Positions 1 to 6,251 of a stretch of 20,145 nt of DNA are shown piece by piece. Within the stretch, counting starts at the first letter, position 1; each line of letters opens with the position of its first letter. The position numbers and the translations under genes were made by a program. The notes below the pieces were generated by a model. It searched no databases. It was not told the DNA's origin and was given only the letters and a program-made list of their open reading frames with translations. This DNA is from a virus: positions 1 to 20,145 of the IMG/VR virus record IMGVR_UViG_3300042375_000086. One strand, 5' to 3'.

Positions 1-988
1 TCTTGACCTCTAAACCAGCATCCTCAAGCATCTCTAGTCGGCTCTTACCTGTGCCAAGTTCCCTGACCCTAACGTCATGCGGAAGGATATGCTCTGCTTT
101 AAGGTAGTCGTTGTCCTTAATCCACTTAACGTAGTGGTCTAAACCAACTCCGTGATTCTCGTAGTAGTCAAGCAAGCGCACCTCAGTACCCACCAACTGA
201 GCCACCCAGATAGACGTAGAGTCACCCATTCCCAAGTCCCAAGCAGTAAAAGTCCTACTTAGTTCCTCTCTAGGAATCTCCTGCATATGCTTTTTTTCTT
301 CTAACTCGTTGAGTATCTGCCCATAGTAAGAGCCTTCTACAGCAGCATCAAAGCTACACTCAAACTCTTGGCGGTACTTATCCTCACCCATCTCATTCTT
401 AGCAGCCTTCAGTTCTGTATCGTCCACCACACCTGTCTCAGAGGCTTTGAACTCTAGTAAGCCCCACCCATCCTCTTTCTCAGCCCTGTCTCGCAGTTCT
501 TTGAAGTGGTTGTGTCCCTTTGGTGTACCAATAAAGAGACACCACCCCTTGCGGTCTGTCAGGGCTGGTCTAACGATGTCTGTCCATATCTTAGGGTTCT
601 GGTCACCCACCTCATCAATGATTACCCCATCAAAGTATTGGCCTCGCAGGGAATCAGGGTTGTCTGAGCCGTATAGCTGAATACGCCTACCCCAGAAGTC
701 AACTCGTAACTCTGAGATGTTGTTAGTACCGCCTAGCGGAGTAGTGTATTTAACGAGATAGTCCCAAGCTACACGCTTTGCTTGTCCATAGGTAGGCGCA
801 ATGTAAGCGTATCTAGGAGTTTCTTTCTCGTTTAGCACCGCCTCACGGATTAAGTGATTAAGTGCTGCAACAGTCTTGCCAAACCTACGATGTGCCACAA
901 CCACCGCAAAGCGTTTGCCTTCCAGTAACTCGTGAACCTTTAGTTGGTGTTCCCTTGGCTTATAGGGAATTTCGATTACTTCGCCCAT
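1..988 (-). CDS. terL: Terminase large subunit, C-terminus cut by window edge
   Basis: This is the ATPase/nuclease motor that packages phage DNA into proheads. The visible 329 residues start at an ATG at 986-988 and run off the left edge. Seen directly: a Walker A-type loop HRRFGKT (residues 33-39), a Walker B strand VIIDEV (122-127) ending in the catalytic Asp-Glu, a coupling-like IGTPKG (153-158), and the start of the RNase H-like nuclease domain with TAWDLGMGDSTS (248-259), whose Asp251 should bind metal. Family terminases usually run about 430-550 residues, so roughly the last third is missing. The start lies inside the end of the small terminase candidate (13-bp overlap) with no clear Shine-Dalgarno, which suggests translational coupling. 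The family call is secure; the packaging strategy (cos or pac) cannot be read from here. Confidence 0.96.
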   Translation of the reverse strand, partial: MGEVIEIPYKPREHQLKVHELLEGKRFAVVVAHRRFGKTVAALNHLIREAVLNEKETPRYAYIAPTYGQAKRVAWDYLVKYTTPLGGTNNISELRVDFWGRRIQLYGSDNPDSLRGQYFDGVIIDEVGDQNPKIWTDIVRPALTDRKGWCLFIGTPKGHNHFKELRDRAEKEDGWGLLEFKASETGVVDDTELKAAKNEMGEDKYRQEFECSFDAAVEGSYYGQILNELEEKKHMQEIPREELSRTFTAWDLGMGDSTSIWVAQLVGTEVRLLDYYENHGVGLDHYVKWIKDNDYLKAEHILPHDVRVRELGTGKSRLEMLEDAGLEVK

Positions 989-1218
989 GTAACGATGTGC
1001 TGAAGTGGTTGGTCAGAGTCACCACTTATGGTTACTGAAGCCATATCTGGCATTGATTTACGCAATAGTATCTCAATAGCCTTCATCCTTGTAGGACTTA
1101 ACTCCTCAGTTTCACCAAGTGCATGATTTTGCAAAACATTTAGTAATTGACTTACTTGAATCTTTTTGCGTACATCTTCCTGATGAAGTTTGTTTATTGG
1201 TCTTCCGACTTGTGCCAT
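976..1218 (-). CDS. Terminase small subunit candidate
   Basis: This 80-residue protein sits directly upstream of terL and overlaps it by 13 bp, the usual place for the DNA-recognition subunit. The N-terminus is basic and polar (GRPINKLHQEDVRKK). The middle contains ALGETEELSPTRMKAIEIL followed by LLRKSMPDMASVTISG. The pattern 'lots of helix, then KAIEILLRK-PDLxxVxxxG' is typical of small terminase or DNA-binding proteins seen beside phage terL genes; that is recognition from memory, not a search. A strong GAGGAG Shine-Dalgarno lies 9 nt before the ATG. The length is short for TerS (often 100-180 residues), so it may be a minimal form. The family style and position support the call. Confidence 0.78.
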   Translation of the reverse strand: MAQVGRPINKLHQEDVRKKIQVSQLLNVLQNHALGETEELSPTRMKAIEILLRKSMPDMASVTISGDSDQPLQHIVTWAK

Positions 1219-1261
1219 TTTGTTTGACTCCTCTAGGGTTGGTCAAGGTTAAGTTAATACT

Positions 1262-3400
1262 TTATTCTAACAGACTTTGAATTTCTTTACGCTTTTCTTC
1301 GTCAAGCAAACTAGCAGCAGGAATTGCAGGAGTAGCAGCAAATAAAGGTTGACCTTTAGATGTTCCCTCTTTCATTTGAGGAGTAATATCTAAGTAACGG
1401 ATGGTTTCTTTAGATGGACGCTGTGCAGGAATCCCATCTGCATCCCTAGCATAACCTGTAGTTATCTGTGTCTCACCTACGCTTGCACCATACTTTTTGC
1501 CGTACTTATCCAAGAACTTAGGATAAATCTCGTCATAGTATTTTTTCATTCCTTCACCACCAACCTGCAAATCAAGTCCTGAATATTCTTCAGGAATTGC
1601 ATTTAGTTGATTTCGCAACGCATCAATTTGGTCTTCTGGTAAATCGTCTTTAATTGCTTGTCTAAGTGCTTTTCTGATTTCAGCATCTTTTTCTGCATTT
1701 ACAGCTATTTTTTGACCAAGTTCTTTACCAACATAATCTGGCAATTCTTTTGGGTCAACAGATTTGCTCATTACAAGTGCGCCATCATTGTCGTAACCTT
1801 GAAGACGACCATCTCTATATCCGACACGAGAAAGTTGTTTGCTTAAATCAAAGCGTTCTGCTTGCTGTTTACCAGTAGTCAAACCTATACGCTCATAGCC
1901 ATTGTCGGCAGCGTACTTAGTTAGTCGCTTGAGTGCTAGTTGATACCATGTGTCTTTAAATGGTGCGTCTGGAATACCAGTTTGACCAGTTTTTGCTAAT
2001 TCCTGCGCTTGGTTCATTAAATCAAAACGTTGTTGAGAGATTGCGTTTTTTTCTTCTTCCGTTTTTGCCTGTTCTTTTAATTTACCTAAACGCTTATGTT
2101 CTTCTTTTAAAGCAGTTATTTGTTGTTGCGCCTGATTTTGCGCTTTAGGGTCGTTATAGCCTTTTTCCCTACCAGCTTGATGCCAATCAGATTGAATTTC
2201 CTCAACCAATAGCATCTTTTTACCATCAGCATCAATGCGGTCATTAACCCTCATGTGAGCCAGAATATTAGGCTGGTCAAAGTGAGATGATTTATATGTA
2301 CTTGCATCTTCACCAGCATAAAACTTATCAAGTCTTGCTCGTTCAATATCTGTCAATGGAAGATTAGAAAAGCCACCTTGTCCATACTTTTCTCTAAGAG
2401 ACTTAGTATATTTATCATATGCACTCATGTTTTCTGGCAAGGTTAGCAATATCTCACGATAGTTCTCACCACCAGCTAACTGATATTTTCCGTATCTAGT
2501 TAAATCTTCTGCTTGTGCGCCTGATAATTCACTTATTATTTCTTCTCGTGACATTGCGTCACCATAATTATCTACTGGCTTGTATCCCCGAACTCGTACA
2601 TATTCATTTTGTAATTGTGTATCTGGTAATTTAGAAAAGTCTTGACTTCCATAAGTTACTTCTTGAACATCTACACGATTGTTAGCCAAGAAGTCTTGAA
2701 CCTCTTGTTTAGTAACATTGGGTTTGTCTCTCAGGAAGTCATCTAACCCTGTATAAGCCAGTTCTTCCTTCTTAACATCAGGTGCTTTCATCAAGTCGTT
2801 AATGAAAGACTGACCAGTTCCCTTGTTTCTGCCTAAGTTCAATGCTGCTTGCTCAGTAGCTGAATAGAAACCAATGTCAGAAACTGGTGCTTGTGGCTTA
2901 GTCTGCAATAGGCTTTCAATAGGCTCTACCTTAGTAGATAACAATCCTTGCTCTGGGGCAACAGCAAACAATGGCTGTGGCACTACCTTGCTCATCATAG
3001 TATTAGGACGCTGACCAAGCATAGTAGCTGCCAGTTCTTCACCTACTACTTGTCCTACCTTTTGCACACCCCTAACGGCTGGCATAGGGTTTAGCGGAAC
3101 AAATGACGCAGCTTGACCTGCTACCTGACCAATCCTAGATGTTGGTGCAAGTGGTAAATCTTTTAAGAACTTTTCTGTTGTGTAAGGAAACTGCGCTGGT
3201 GCTTCATAACTAACATCACCAAACATCTCTGTTGGGCTTGGTGACCTTAGTAAATTAGCTATGTCAGCAGGTAAACCTAACAAGCCAGCTAAACGTCCTC
3301 TAAGAACGTCAACAGGCAGATTAGCAGAATCAGCAGGGCTACCCTGTCTGCGCCTGTTTAACTGTGGATAAAATCCAAATGCTGCACCTAAATCTGCCAT
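1262..3400 (-). CDS. Large polyvalent-type virion-associated protein
   Basis: This 712-residue multidomain protein lies between the packaging genes and small conserved genes. The N-terminal 130 residues are Pro/Ala/Leu-rich. Residues about 175-245 (GFYSATEQAALNLG, GTGQSFINDL, YTGLDDFL, VTKQEVQDFL) form an alpha-helical module that I associate with very large phage and conjugative 'polyvalent' proteins. Residues 311-415 include GENYREILLTLP, HFDQPNILAHMRVNDR and LLVEEIQSDWHQAGREKGY. A charged coiled-coil-like stretch (about 420-472) separates this from PDAPFKDTWYQLALKR and YERIGLTTGKQQAERFDLSK (477-521), which in my memory of the family normally follows closely. The C-terminus ends in ITPQMKEGTSKGQPLFA and a charged tail. 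Such proteins are thought to be injected with DNA or to act soon after entry. The enzymatic role is not shown by the sequence. An alternative is an internal structural protein. Confidence 0.7.
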   Translation of the reverse strand: MADLGAAFGFYPQLNRRRQGSPADSANLPVDVLRGRLAGLLGLPADIANLLRSPSPTEMFGDVSYEAPAQFPYTTEKFLKDLPLAPTSRIGQVAGQAASFVPLNPMPAVRGVQKVGQVVGEELAATMLGQRPNTMMSKVVPQPLFAVAPEQGLLSTKVEPIESLLQTKPQAPVSDIGFYSATEQAALNLGRNKGTGQSFINDLMKAPDVKKEELAYTGLDDFLRDKPNVTKQEVQDFLANNRVDVQEVTYGSQDFSKLPDTQLQNEYVRVRGYKPVDNYGDAMSREEIISELSGAQAEDLTRYGKYQLAGGENYREILLTLPENMSAYDKYTKSLREKYGQGGFSNLPLTDIERARLDKFYAGEDASTYKSSHFDQPNILAHMRVNDRIDADGKKMLLVEEIQSDWHQAGREKGYNDPKAQNQAQQQITALKEEHKRLGKLKEQAKTEEEKNAISQQRFDLMNQAQELAKTGQTGIPDAPFKDTWYQLALKRLTKYAADNGYERIGLTTGKQQAERFDLSKQLSRVGYRDGRLQGYDNDGALVMSKSVDPKELPDYVGKELGQKIAVNAEKDAEIRKALRQAIKDDLPEDQIDALRNQLNAIPEEYSGLDLQVGGEGMKKYYDEIYPKFLDKYGKKYGASVGETQITTGYARDADGIPAQRPSKETIRYLDITPQMKEGTSKGQPLFAATPAIPAASLLDEEKRKEIQSLLE

Positions 3401-3406
3401 GATTAG

Positions 3407-3658
3407 TTACCACTTTACCTTGTTAGCCCAATAAGCTGCACTCATCTTACCTTTGGCAATATTCTCTGCGTGACGAGCCTTAAACGCTTCGTTACGCTTC
3501 GTTCCATCAGGTGAGCCTTTAGCCCCTTGTTGACCAAAGCGAATTAGCTTTACATCCTCACCACTCTTTGCCAAAACAGCGTGAGACTTAGTGGGATGGT
3601 TAGGAGTAGCTTTGGGCTTGTTGTAGCCAGAAAACTGCTCTGACCCACGCTTAATCAC
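3407..3658 (-). CDS. Conserved small phage protein near terminase
   Basis: This 83-residue basic protein starts with GTG at 3656-3658; the GTG overlaps the TGA of the upstream basic peptide (GTGA). Visible features are a lysine-rich start, HPTKSHAVLAKSGEDVKLIRFGQQGAKG (residues about 21-48), and an end in FKARHAENIAKGKMSAAYWANKVKW. I recognise the combination 'KLIRFGQQGA ... FKARHAxNIAKGKxSAAYWAxKVKW' as a widespread phage hypothetical protein often found in podovirus-like genomes near packaging or structural genes, but I know no established function. The high charge would suit nucleic-acid binding or a small virion component, which is inference. It ends six bases before the 712-aa gene starts, so the two are probably co-translated. 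Confidence 0.85.
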   Translation of the reverse strand: MIKRGSEQFSGYNKPKATPNHPTKSHAVLAKSGEDVKLIRFGQQGAKGSPDGTKRNEAFKARHAENIAKGKMSAAYWANKVKW

Positions 3659-3756
3659 TTTTTGGCTTTCTTTGCTGCGTTCTTAGCTGTACGCTCTCCA
3701 CGCATAGGCATAGGCTTAGCAGGTTTAGTCTTCTTCTGCATCAATTTCTGCATCAT
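3655..3756 (-). CDS. Small lysine-rich peptide, unknown
   Basis: This is a 33-residue open frame from ATG at 3754-3756 (or 28 residues from the in-frame ATG at 3739-3741). It bridges two confirmed genes: its start lies inside the 3' end of the cysteine-rich gene and its TGA overlaps the GTG start of the next gene. The product is very basic, about one-third Lys/Arg (QKKTKPAKPMPMRGERTAKN, then an Ala/Lys tail). Without it, a 66-bp gap would remain in an otherwise seamless operon. No function is recognised; nucleic-acid binding is a guess from charge. A G-rich AGGCGGTGG stretch precedes the first ATG but is not a clean Shine-Dalgarno. Confidence 0.5.
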   Translation of the reverse strand: MMQKLMQKKTKPAKPMPMRGERTAKNAAKKAKK

Positions 3757-4231
3757 TTCCACCGCCTGTTGATTTGTCGTTCCCATCATATTCATCCTCG
3801 GTTATTGGCCCACCACTAATCCATGCCTCACAAGTCCTCTTGGAAGCACATTTAAAGTCAAATACTTCACAATAGCCTAAGTCACCAGCGTCAATGACTT
3901 CCCAAGCATCCATCTCTGTACCGCCCATTTCTAAACCAGATTCAATGCAAGCAAGCATCTTAGGGGTTTGGATAAAAGCAGAGCAGTTTCCGCAACGAGA
4001 CTTTTTAGCCTGTGCAGGTGAGATTCTCCAAGCCTTAGAAATGTCACGCCAGTAATCCATGCTTGGCTCGTTAGGATTCATTGGGCCGTAGTTAGCCTTG
4101 TCGATAGCCTTTTGGCGACACTCAAGATTGACTTCTACGTCACCTGTGGCAACTGGACACGCTTCGCCTTTTTTCTCTTGGCTTTGTATCTCAATCTCAA
4201 TTTTTACGGATGGCTCTAATAATCCAGACAT
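3725..4231 (-). CDS. Cysteine-rich conserved phage protein, possible metal site
   Basis: This 168-residue acidic protein has eight cysteines (25, 38, 80, 83, 95, 121, 128, 134). The strongest cluster is RCGNC (79-83), LACI (93-96) and GYCEVFDFKCASKRTCEAW (119-137). The spacing C-x2-C-x11-C-x25-C-x6-C-x5-C suggests a zinc or iron-sulphur site. N-terminal CPVATGDVEVNLECRQKAID and YGPMNPNEPSMDYW resemble a recurrent phage hypothetical family located near terminase or capsid genes. The last 25 residues are almost entirely Asp/Glu/Gly/Ser. The role is unknown; a small virion or maturation protein is possible. It is the first gene after a strong terminator and a candidate promoter (4255-4283), with AGGG about 7 nt before the ATG, so it probably opens the packaging operon. 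Confidence 0.8.
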   Translation of the reverse strand: MSGLLEPSVKIEIEIQSQEKKGEACPVATGDVEVNLECRQKAIDKANYGPMNPNEPSMDYWRDISKAWRISPAQAKKSRCGNCSAFIQTPKMLACIESGLEMGGTEMDAWEVIDAGDLGYCEVFDFKCASKRTCEAWISGGPITEDEYDGNDKSTGGGNDAEIDAEED

Positions 4232-4254
4232 AGTTGTCCCTACGGAGTTTATTT

Positions 4255-4283
4255 ATTATCTCATAAAAAAAAAGAGGGAACAA
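4255..4283 (-). promoter_or_regulatory. Candidate sigma70 promoter for packaging operon
   Basis: On the minus strand TTGTTC (4283-4278) and GATAAT (4260-4255) are separated by 17 bp, placing a start site near 4248, about 17 nt before the ATG at 4231. The -10 is a 5/6 match but the -35 only 3/6. It overlaps the terminator hairpin and its T-run, so the same DNA may end one transcript and start the next. Confidence 0.4.
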
Positions 4284-4291
4284 GTCCCTCT
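4265..4291 (-). terminator. Rho-independent terminator of the accessory operon
   Basis: Reading leftward, AGAGGGA pairs with TCCCTCT (perfect 7-bp stem, 5-nt loop CTTGT) and runs straight into nine T residues. It lies 37 bp beyond the stop of the Ref-like HNH gene and before the cysteine-rich gene, so it closes the 5559-4328 operon. It is the clearest terminator in the window. Confidence 0.88.
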
Positions 4292-4327
4292 AAAGTCTCA
4301 ATGGCAACTGAGTGCGTCCATTGTGCG

Positions 4328-4585
4328 CTATCTGAAAAGATTTGCAAGCGTTAGATTTAAAACGTCCATCTCATTTAACTTCATTACCTTCCAAATCCTA
4401 GCCTGTCCGTGTATTCCGTTAAAGCTACCTTGATGGCAATCCTTGCACAAAGGAATACATAAGTATTGGTTATGTTGGACAATATGGTGTGCATCGCTTG
4501 GAGGAGAAGCGTTACAGACCCCACAAGGCATTTCTTTAATCTTTGCCAAGTGGAGTCGTTCCCTATTATTTGGTCTGTTGTTCAT
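4328..4585 (-). CDS. Ref-like HNH recombination-enhancement nuclease
   Basis: This 85-residue protein has the pattern of the P1 Ref/HNH superfamily, whose members cut DNA at RecA filaments or act in phage recombination. Visible are a CGVC zinc knuckle (21-24), a DAHHI core (31-35), LCIPLCKDCHQG (42-53) with Cys47, Cys50 and His51, and the closing FNGIHG (55-60). The paired CxxC motifs should hold a structural zinc, and His33/His34 with His51 or His59 the catalytic metal. It is far shorter than P1 Ref and keeps only the C-terminal nuclease fold. Its ATG overlaps the preceding gene's TGA (ATGA), and it is last in its operon, just before the terminator. A generic HNH homing-type nuclease is the main alternative. 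Confidence 0.82.
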   Translation of the reverse strand: MNNRPNNRERLHLAKIKEMPCGVCNASPPSDAHHIVQHNQYLCIPLCKDCHQGSFNGIHGQARIWKVMKLNEMDVLNLTLANLFR

Positions 4586-4752
4586 GCAATTTCTATGATT
4601 ACAGGGTTTAGCAATAGACGAGCATATTCCAATGCTCTATTTTCTGCGTCATCGCCAACCATACATTTTTGATACCGCCACTCAAATTCATACCATTTTT
4701 TAGTCTCAACAGTCCATGCGCCATCAGCGTCTTTTTTAATTCTTACTTTCAT
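4582..4752 (-). CDS. Small protein of unknown function
   Basis: This 56-residue product starts at the ATG at 4750-4752, chosen because AAGGA lies 4 nt upstream. An in-frame ATG at 4771-4773, overlapping the stop of the previous gene, would add seven residues. It begins with alternating basic residues and a beta-like KDADGAWTVETKKWYEFEW, followed by helix-prone GDDAENRALEYARLLLNPVI. I do not recognise a family. Its TGA overlaps the ATG of the Ref-like gene (ATGA), so it is probably translationally coupled to it. Confidence 0.7.
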   Translation of the reverse strand: MKVRIKKDADGAWTVETKKWYEFEWRYQKCMVGDDAENRALEYARLLLNPVIIEIA

Positions 4753-4769
4753 ATTTTCCTTCCAAAACT

Positions 4770-4967
4770 TCATGCTTCTCTTACATAAACACCAAAACTG
4801 GCAGCAGTATCACCAAAAGGTAATTGCTCTATTTTTTTAGCAATACGCTCTCGTTCTTGTTGAGCAACCAGATAAGCAAAGCGTTCAAGCATCAATTGAC
4901 ATTTATTAACTTCATCATCATAAAAGCCAACTTCTAGTGCTATGCGAATAACGTCTTCTCTATTCAT
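4770..4967 (-). CDS. Small conserved phage protein, unknown function
   Basis: This 65-residue, largely helical protein reads MNREDVIRIALEVGF, then LERFAYLVAQQERERIAKKI and DTAASFGVYVREA. The arrangement 'REDxIRxAxEAGF ... LERFAxLVAxxERE' is a common small early-region protein in phages of many Proteobacteria, recognised from memory; no biochemical role is known to me. A clear AGGAG lies 6 nt before the ATG. Its start overlaps the end of the 38-aa membrane peptide by 8 bp and its TGA overlaps an alternative start of the next gene, so it is embedded in the operon. Confidence 0.82.
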   Translation of the reverse strand: MNREDVIRIALEVGFYDDEVNKCQLMLERFAYLVAQQERERIAKKIEQLPFGDTAASFGVYVREA

Positions 4968-5076
4968 ACCAAACTCCTATGAAATAAACCACCAGCCACC
5001 AAAAGGCAGCTAGTGAAATAAGAATTAGTCGCCAAACTGCCTGTTTACTCAGCCTCGTAAGCCATGATTTTTGCAT
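4960..5076 (-). CDS. 38-aa single-pass membrane peptide
   Basis: This short frame runs from ATG at 5074-5076 to TAG at 4960-4962. A strong GGAGGA Shine-Dalgarno lies 8 nt before the ATG. The product has a basic start (MQKSWLTRLSKQ) and one long hydrophobic helix (about residues 13-35: AVWRLILISLAAF then WWLVVYFIGVWY), so a single inner-membrane segment with N-in topology is expected from the positive-inside rule. It overlaps the upstream gene by 32 bp and the downstream start by 8 bp, filling what would otherwise be the only sizeable gap in this stretch. Function is unknown; candidates are a membrane-acting early peptide, a superinfection-exclusion peptide or a lysis modulator, none shown by the sequence. 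Confidence 0.72.
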   Translation of the reverse strand: MQKSWLTRLSKQAVWRLILISLAAFWWLVVYFIGVWYE

Positions 5077-5296
5077 GGTCAGCTTCCTCCAAAATGTGCT
5101 TTGCAAGACGCATACAGCCCTCAATCTCTAACTCTTTAAACTGCTGGTCAGTAAAGATGCCCATGACGTTACGTCCTTCAAACCAGACTTCGTCAATGTT
5201 CTCGTTGTAAGTACCTTCCTCGTCCTGCTCGTATTCCATCACGACAGTAACGATTACAGAGCCTTCACCAGTTGTTGTGTCAAATTCGTATTTCAT
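5045..5296 (-). CDS. Acidic small protein, unknown function
   Basis: This 83-residue acidic protein begins MKYEFDTTTGEGSVIVTVVMEYEQDEEG, a beta-rich stretch, and ends with helix-prone FTDQQFKELEIEGCMRLAKHILEEADHAK. It has many Glu/Asp and a single Cys. AAGGA lies about 7 nt before the ATG. I recognise no domain. The small acidic fold could suit a protein-binding inhibitor or DNA mimic, but that is only an inference from charge. Its 3' end hosts the start and Shine-Dalgarno of the 38-aa membrane peptide in another frame. Confidence 0.75.
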   Translation of the reverse strand: MKYEFDTTTGEGSVIVTVVMEYEQDEEGTYNENIDEVWFEGRNVMGIFTDQQFKELEIEGCMRLAKHILEEADHAKIMAYEAE

Positions 5297-5314
5297 TTTG
5301 TTTTCCTTAAAATT

Positions 5315-5330
5315 GGGGGACTATGCCCCC
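5315..5330. other. Short GC hairpin between small genes
   Basis: GGGGG and CCCCC arms enclose a 6-nt loop in the 41-bp gap between the stop at 5338 and the start at 5296. Read leftward it is followed by AATTTT, too weak a T-run for a confident terminator. It may be a partial terminator, an RNA-processing site, or a stabiliser of the downstream message. Confidence 0.4.
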
Positions 5331-5337
5331 TGTTGAT

Positions 5338-5559
5338 TTAGTTAAGAATTAAGCGACCAGTTAAACCCCTAGACTTCAAGCAATCAATTGCGTTTTGAAT
5401 TGCCTCTCTACGAGAATGACCATAAAAAACTGGAGGTACATTCGTATCTGGCAAAGCACAATCGAACTCAACAATCCAAGCTGGAGGAACAGTAGCCCGA
5501 ATACGGGGGTTGTATTGTTCTTGTTGAAAGTAGCAATCTGCATTAAATTTGTTTGACAT
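5338..5559 (-). CDS. Small protein of unknown function
   Basis: This 73-residue protein is the first gene after the 5606-5634 promoter, with AAGGA 7 nt before its ATG. It contains PRIRATVPPAWIVEFDCALP, then FYGHSRREAIQNAIDCLKSR. The second half, 'aromatic-G-x-S-R-x-E-A-I-x-x-A', resembles the helix of proteins in which small beta-alpha modules process short substrates, but I recognise no family. A longer frame overlaps it on the same strand in another register (5376-5615); that one lacks a plausible Shine-Dalgarno and has a low-complexity hydrophobic composition, so I prefer this frame. Confidence 0.72.
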   Translation of the reverse strand: MSNKFNADCYFQQEQYNPRIRATVPPAWIVEFDCALPDTNVPPVFYGHSRREAIQNAIDCLKSRGLTGRLILN

Positions 5560-5605
5560 GACTTAATCCTTAAAAGTACCCTTGAGAATTTCTTGGGCTG
5601 AGTGA

Positions 5606-5634
5606 AGTATAGCAAACTAAACAGACTTGTGCAA
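5606..5634 (-). promoter_or_regulatory. Leftward promoter carrying the shared control element
   Basis: On the minus strand TATACT (5611-5606) is preceded by TGC (extended -10), and TTGCAC (5634-5629) sits 17 bp upstream. The 19 bases TGTTTAGTTTGCTATACTT (5623-5605) match the rightward promoter at 8133-8151 exactly. A start near 5599 gives a leader of about 40 nt to the ATG at 5559. The rest of the 5560-5655 gap holds no gene that I can support. Confidence 0.72.
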
Positions 5635-5655
5635 TTTATTTACTAGGTACTTTCC

Positions 5656-5988
5656 CTACTCCGTAGTTTTTACGCCAAGACGCTCACTTGCTTGCTCAGA
5701 CCGCCATATGTCGGCTTTCATCTGGGCGGCAACCAGCATGAACTTGAGGGTCTCCTCCCTCTCTATGGCCACCATTAGCCCTCTAAGCAAATCAGCATAC
5801 TCAATGTGGGCATAGGCTTCTCTCTCTTGCGACACAGCAGAGTCAAATCCTTTGGCTAACGCATCCTTCATCAGCAATGCCTTCTTGGTCTTGCGGAATT
5901 CTTCGAGGTACACCCTTTGTGCTTTAGCCTCGGCAAACTTTGGTGCGTTTTCAATGATGTATTCAATGGCTTTGTAGGGTGCTTTCAC
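5656..5988 (-). CDS. Conserved helical phage protein, unknown function
   Basis: This 110-residue, almost wholly helical, charged protein starts with GTG at 5986-5988, overlapping the TGA of the VRR-NUC gene (GTGA). It contains APKFAEAKAQRVYLEEFRKT (residues 15-34), KKALLMKDA, SQEREAYAHIEYADLLRGL and VAIEREETLKFMLVAAQMKA, and ends with WRSEQASERLGVK. The 'RVYLEEFRKxKKALLM ... EREAYAHxEY ... EExLxxMLVAAQxxxxxWRSxxAS' pattern is a recurring phage family seen near replication and recombination genes; I recall no assigned reaction. The coiled-coil character suggests a protein-protein adaptor. It is the last gene of the operon running from the Cro-like gene; no terminator follows. Confidence 0.82.
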   Translation of the reverse strand: MKAPYKAIEYIIENAPKFAEAKAQRVYLEEFRKTKKALLMKDALAKGFDSAVSQEREAYAHIEYADLLRGLMVAIEREETLKFMLVAAQMKADIWRSEQASERLGVKTTE

Positions 5989-6251
5989 TTGACTACTCCA
6001 ATCATCCTAAGTGCGGCTTCTGGGCAATCTATTCTTGCCAAGGTACTTCCAGACCAATTCTCAAAAAAGTCGGCTTGTAGCTTCGTTAAACGCTTTCTAG
6101 GCCCTGATTTGACCTCCACGCAAAAGGTGTGGCCCTTGTAGCCAACCAAAAGGTCAACTGGCAGACCAATGACCCACACATATGCGCCTGCTGCTCGTAG
6201 TGCGCTTACGATGGCTTCTTGTGTTGCATCAACTCTTGCTGCTCTCCTCAT
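5985..6251 (-). CDS. VRR-NUC-type PD-(D/E)XK nuclease
   Basis: This 88-residue single-domain nuclease shows the core PD-(D/E)XK signature: DLLVGYKG with Asp33, then FCVEVKSG with Glu46 and Lys48, then LTKLQADFFENW with Gln59. Standalone VRR-NUC proteins in phages are usually 90-120 residues and act on branched DNA such as Holliday junctions, so this one is compact but complete. GAGG lies about 8 nt before the ATG. It overlaps the preceding gene by 23 bp and the following GTG by 4 bp. Its place between the replisome organiser and structural-side genes suggests processing of replication or recombination intermediates. An alternative is another Holliday-junction resolvase-like clade. Confidence 0.88.
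   Translation of the reverse strand: MRRAARVDATQEAIVSALRAAGAYVWVIGLPVDLLVGYKGHTFCVEVKSGPRKRLTKLQADFFENWSGSTLARIDCPEAALRMIGVVK

Noticed and set aside
4098-4433. A 111-aa plus-strand frame across the terminator
   Set aside because: It crosses a strong terminator and is antisense to two supported genes; no ribosome site was found.
5376-5615. A 79-aa frame overlapping the 73-aa gene at 5338-5559
   Set aside because: No Shine-Dalgarno, a start inside the promoter region, and an odd hydrophobic composition; the 73-aa frame has AAGGA at the right distance.
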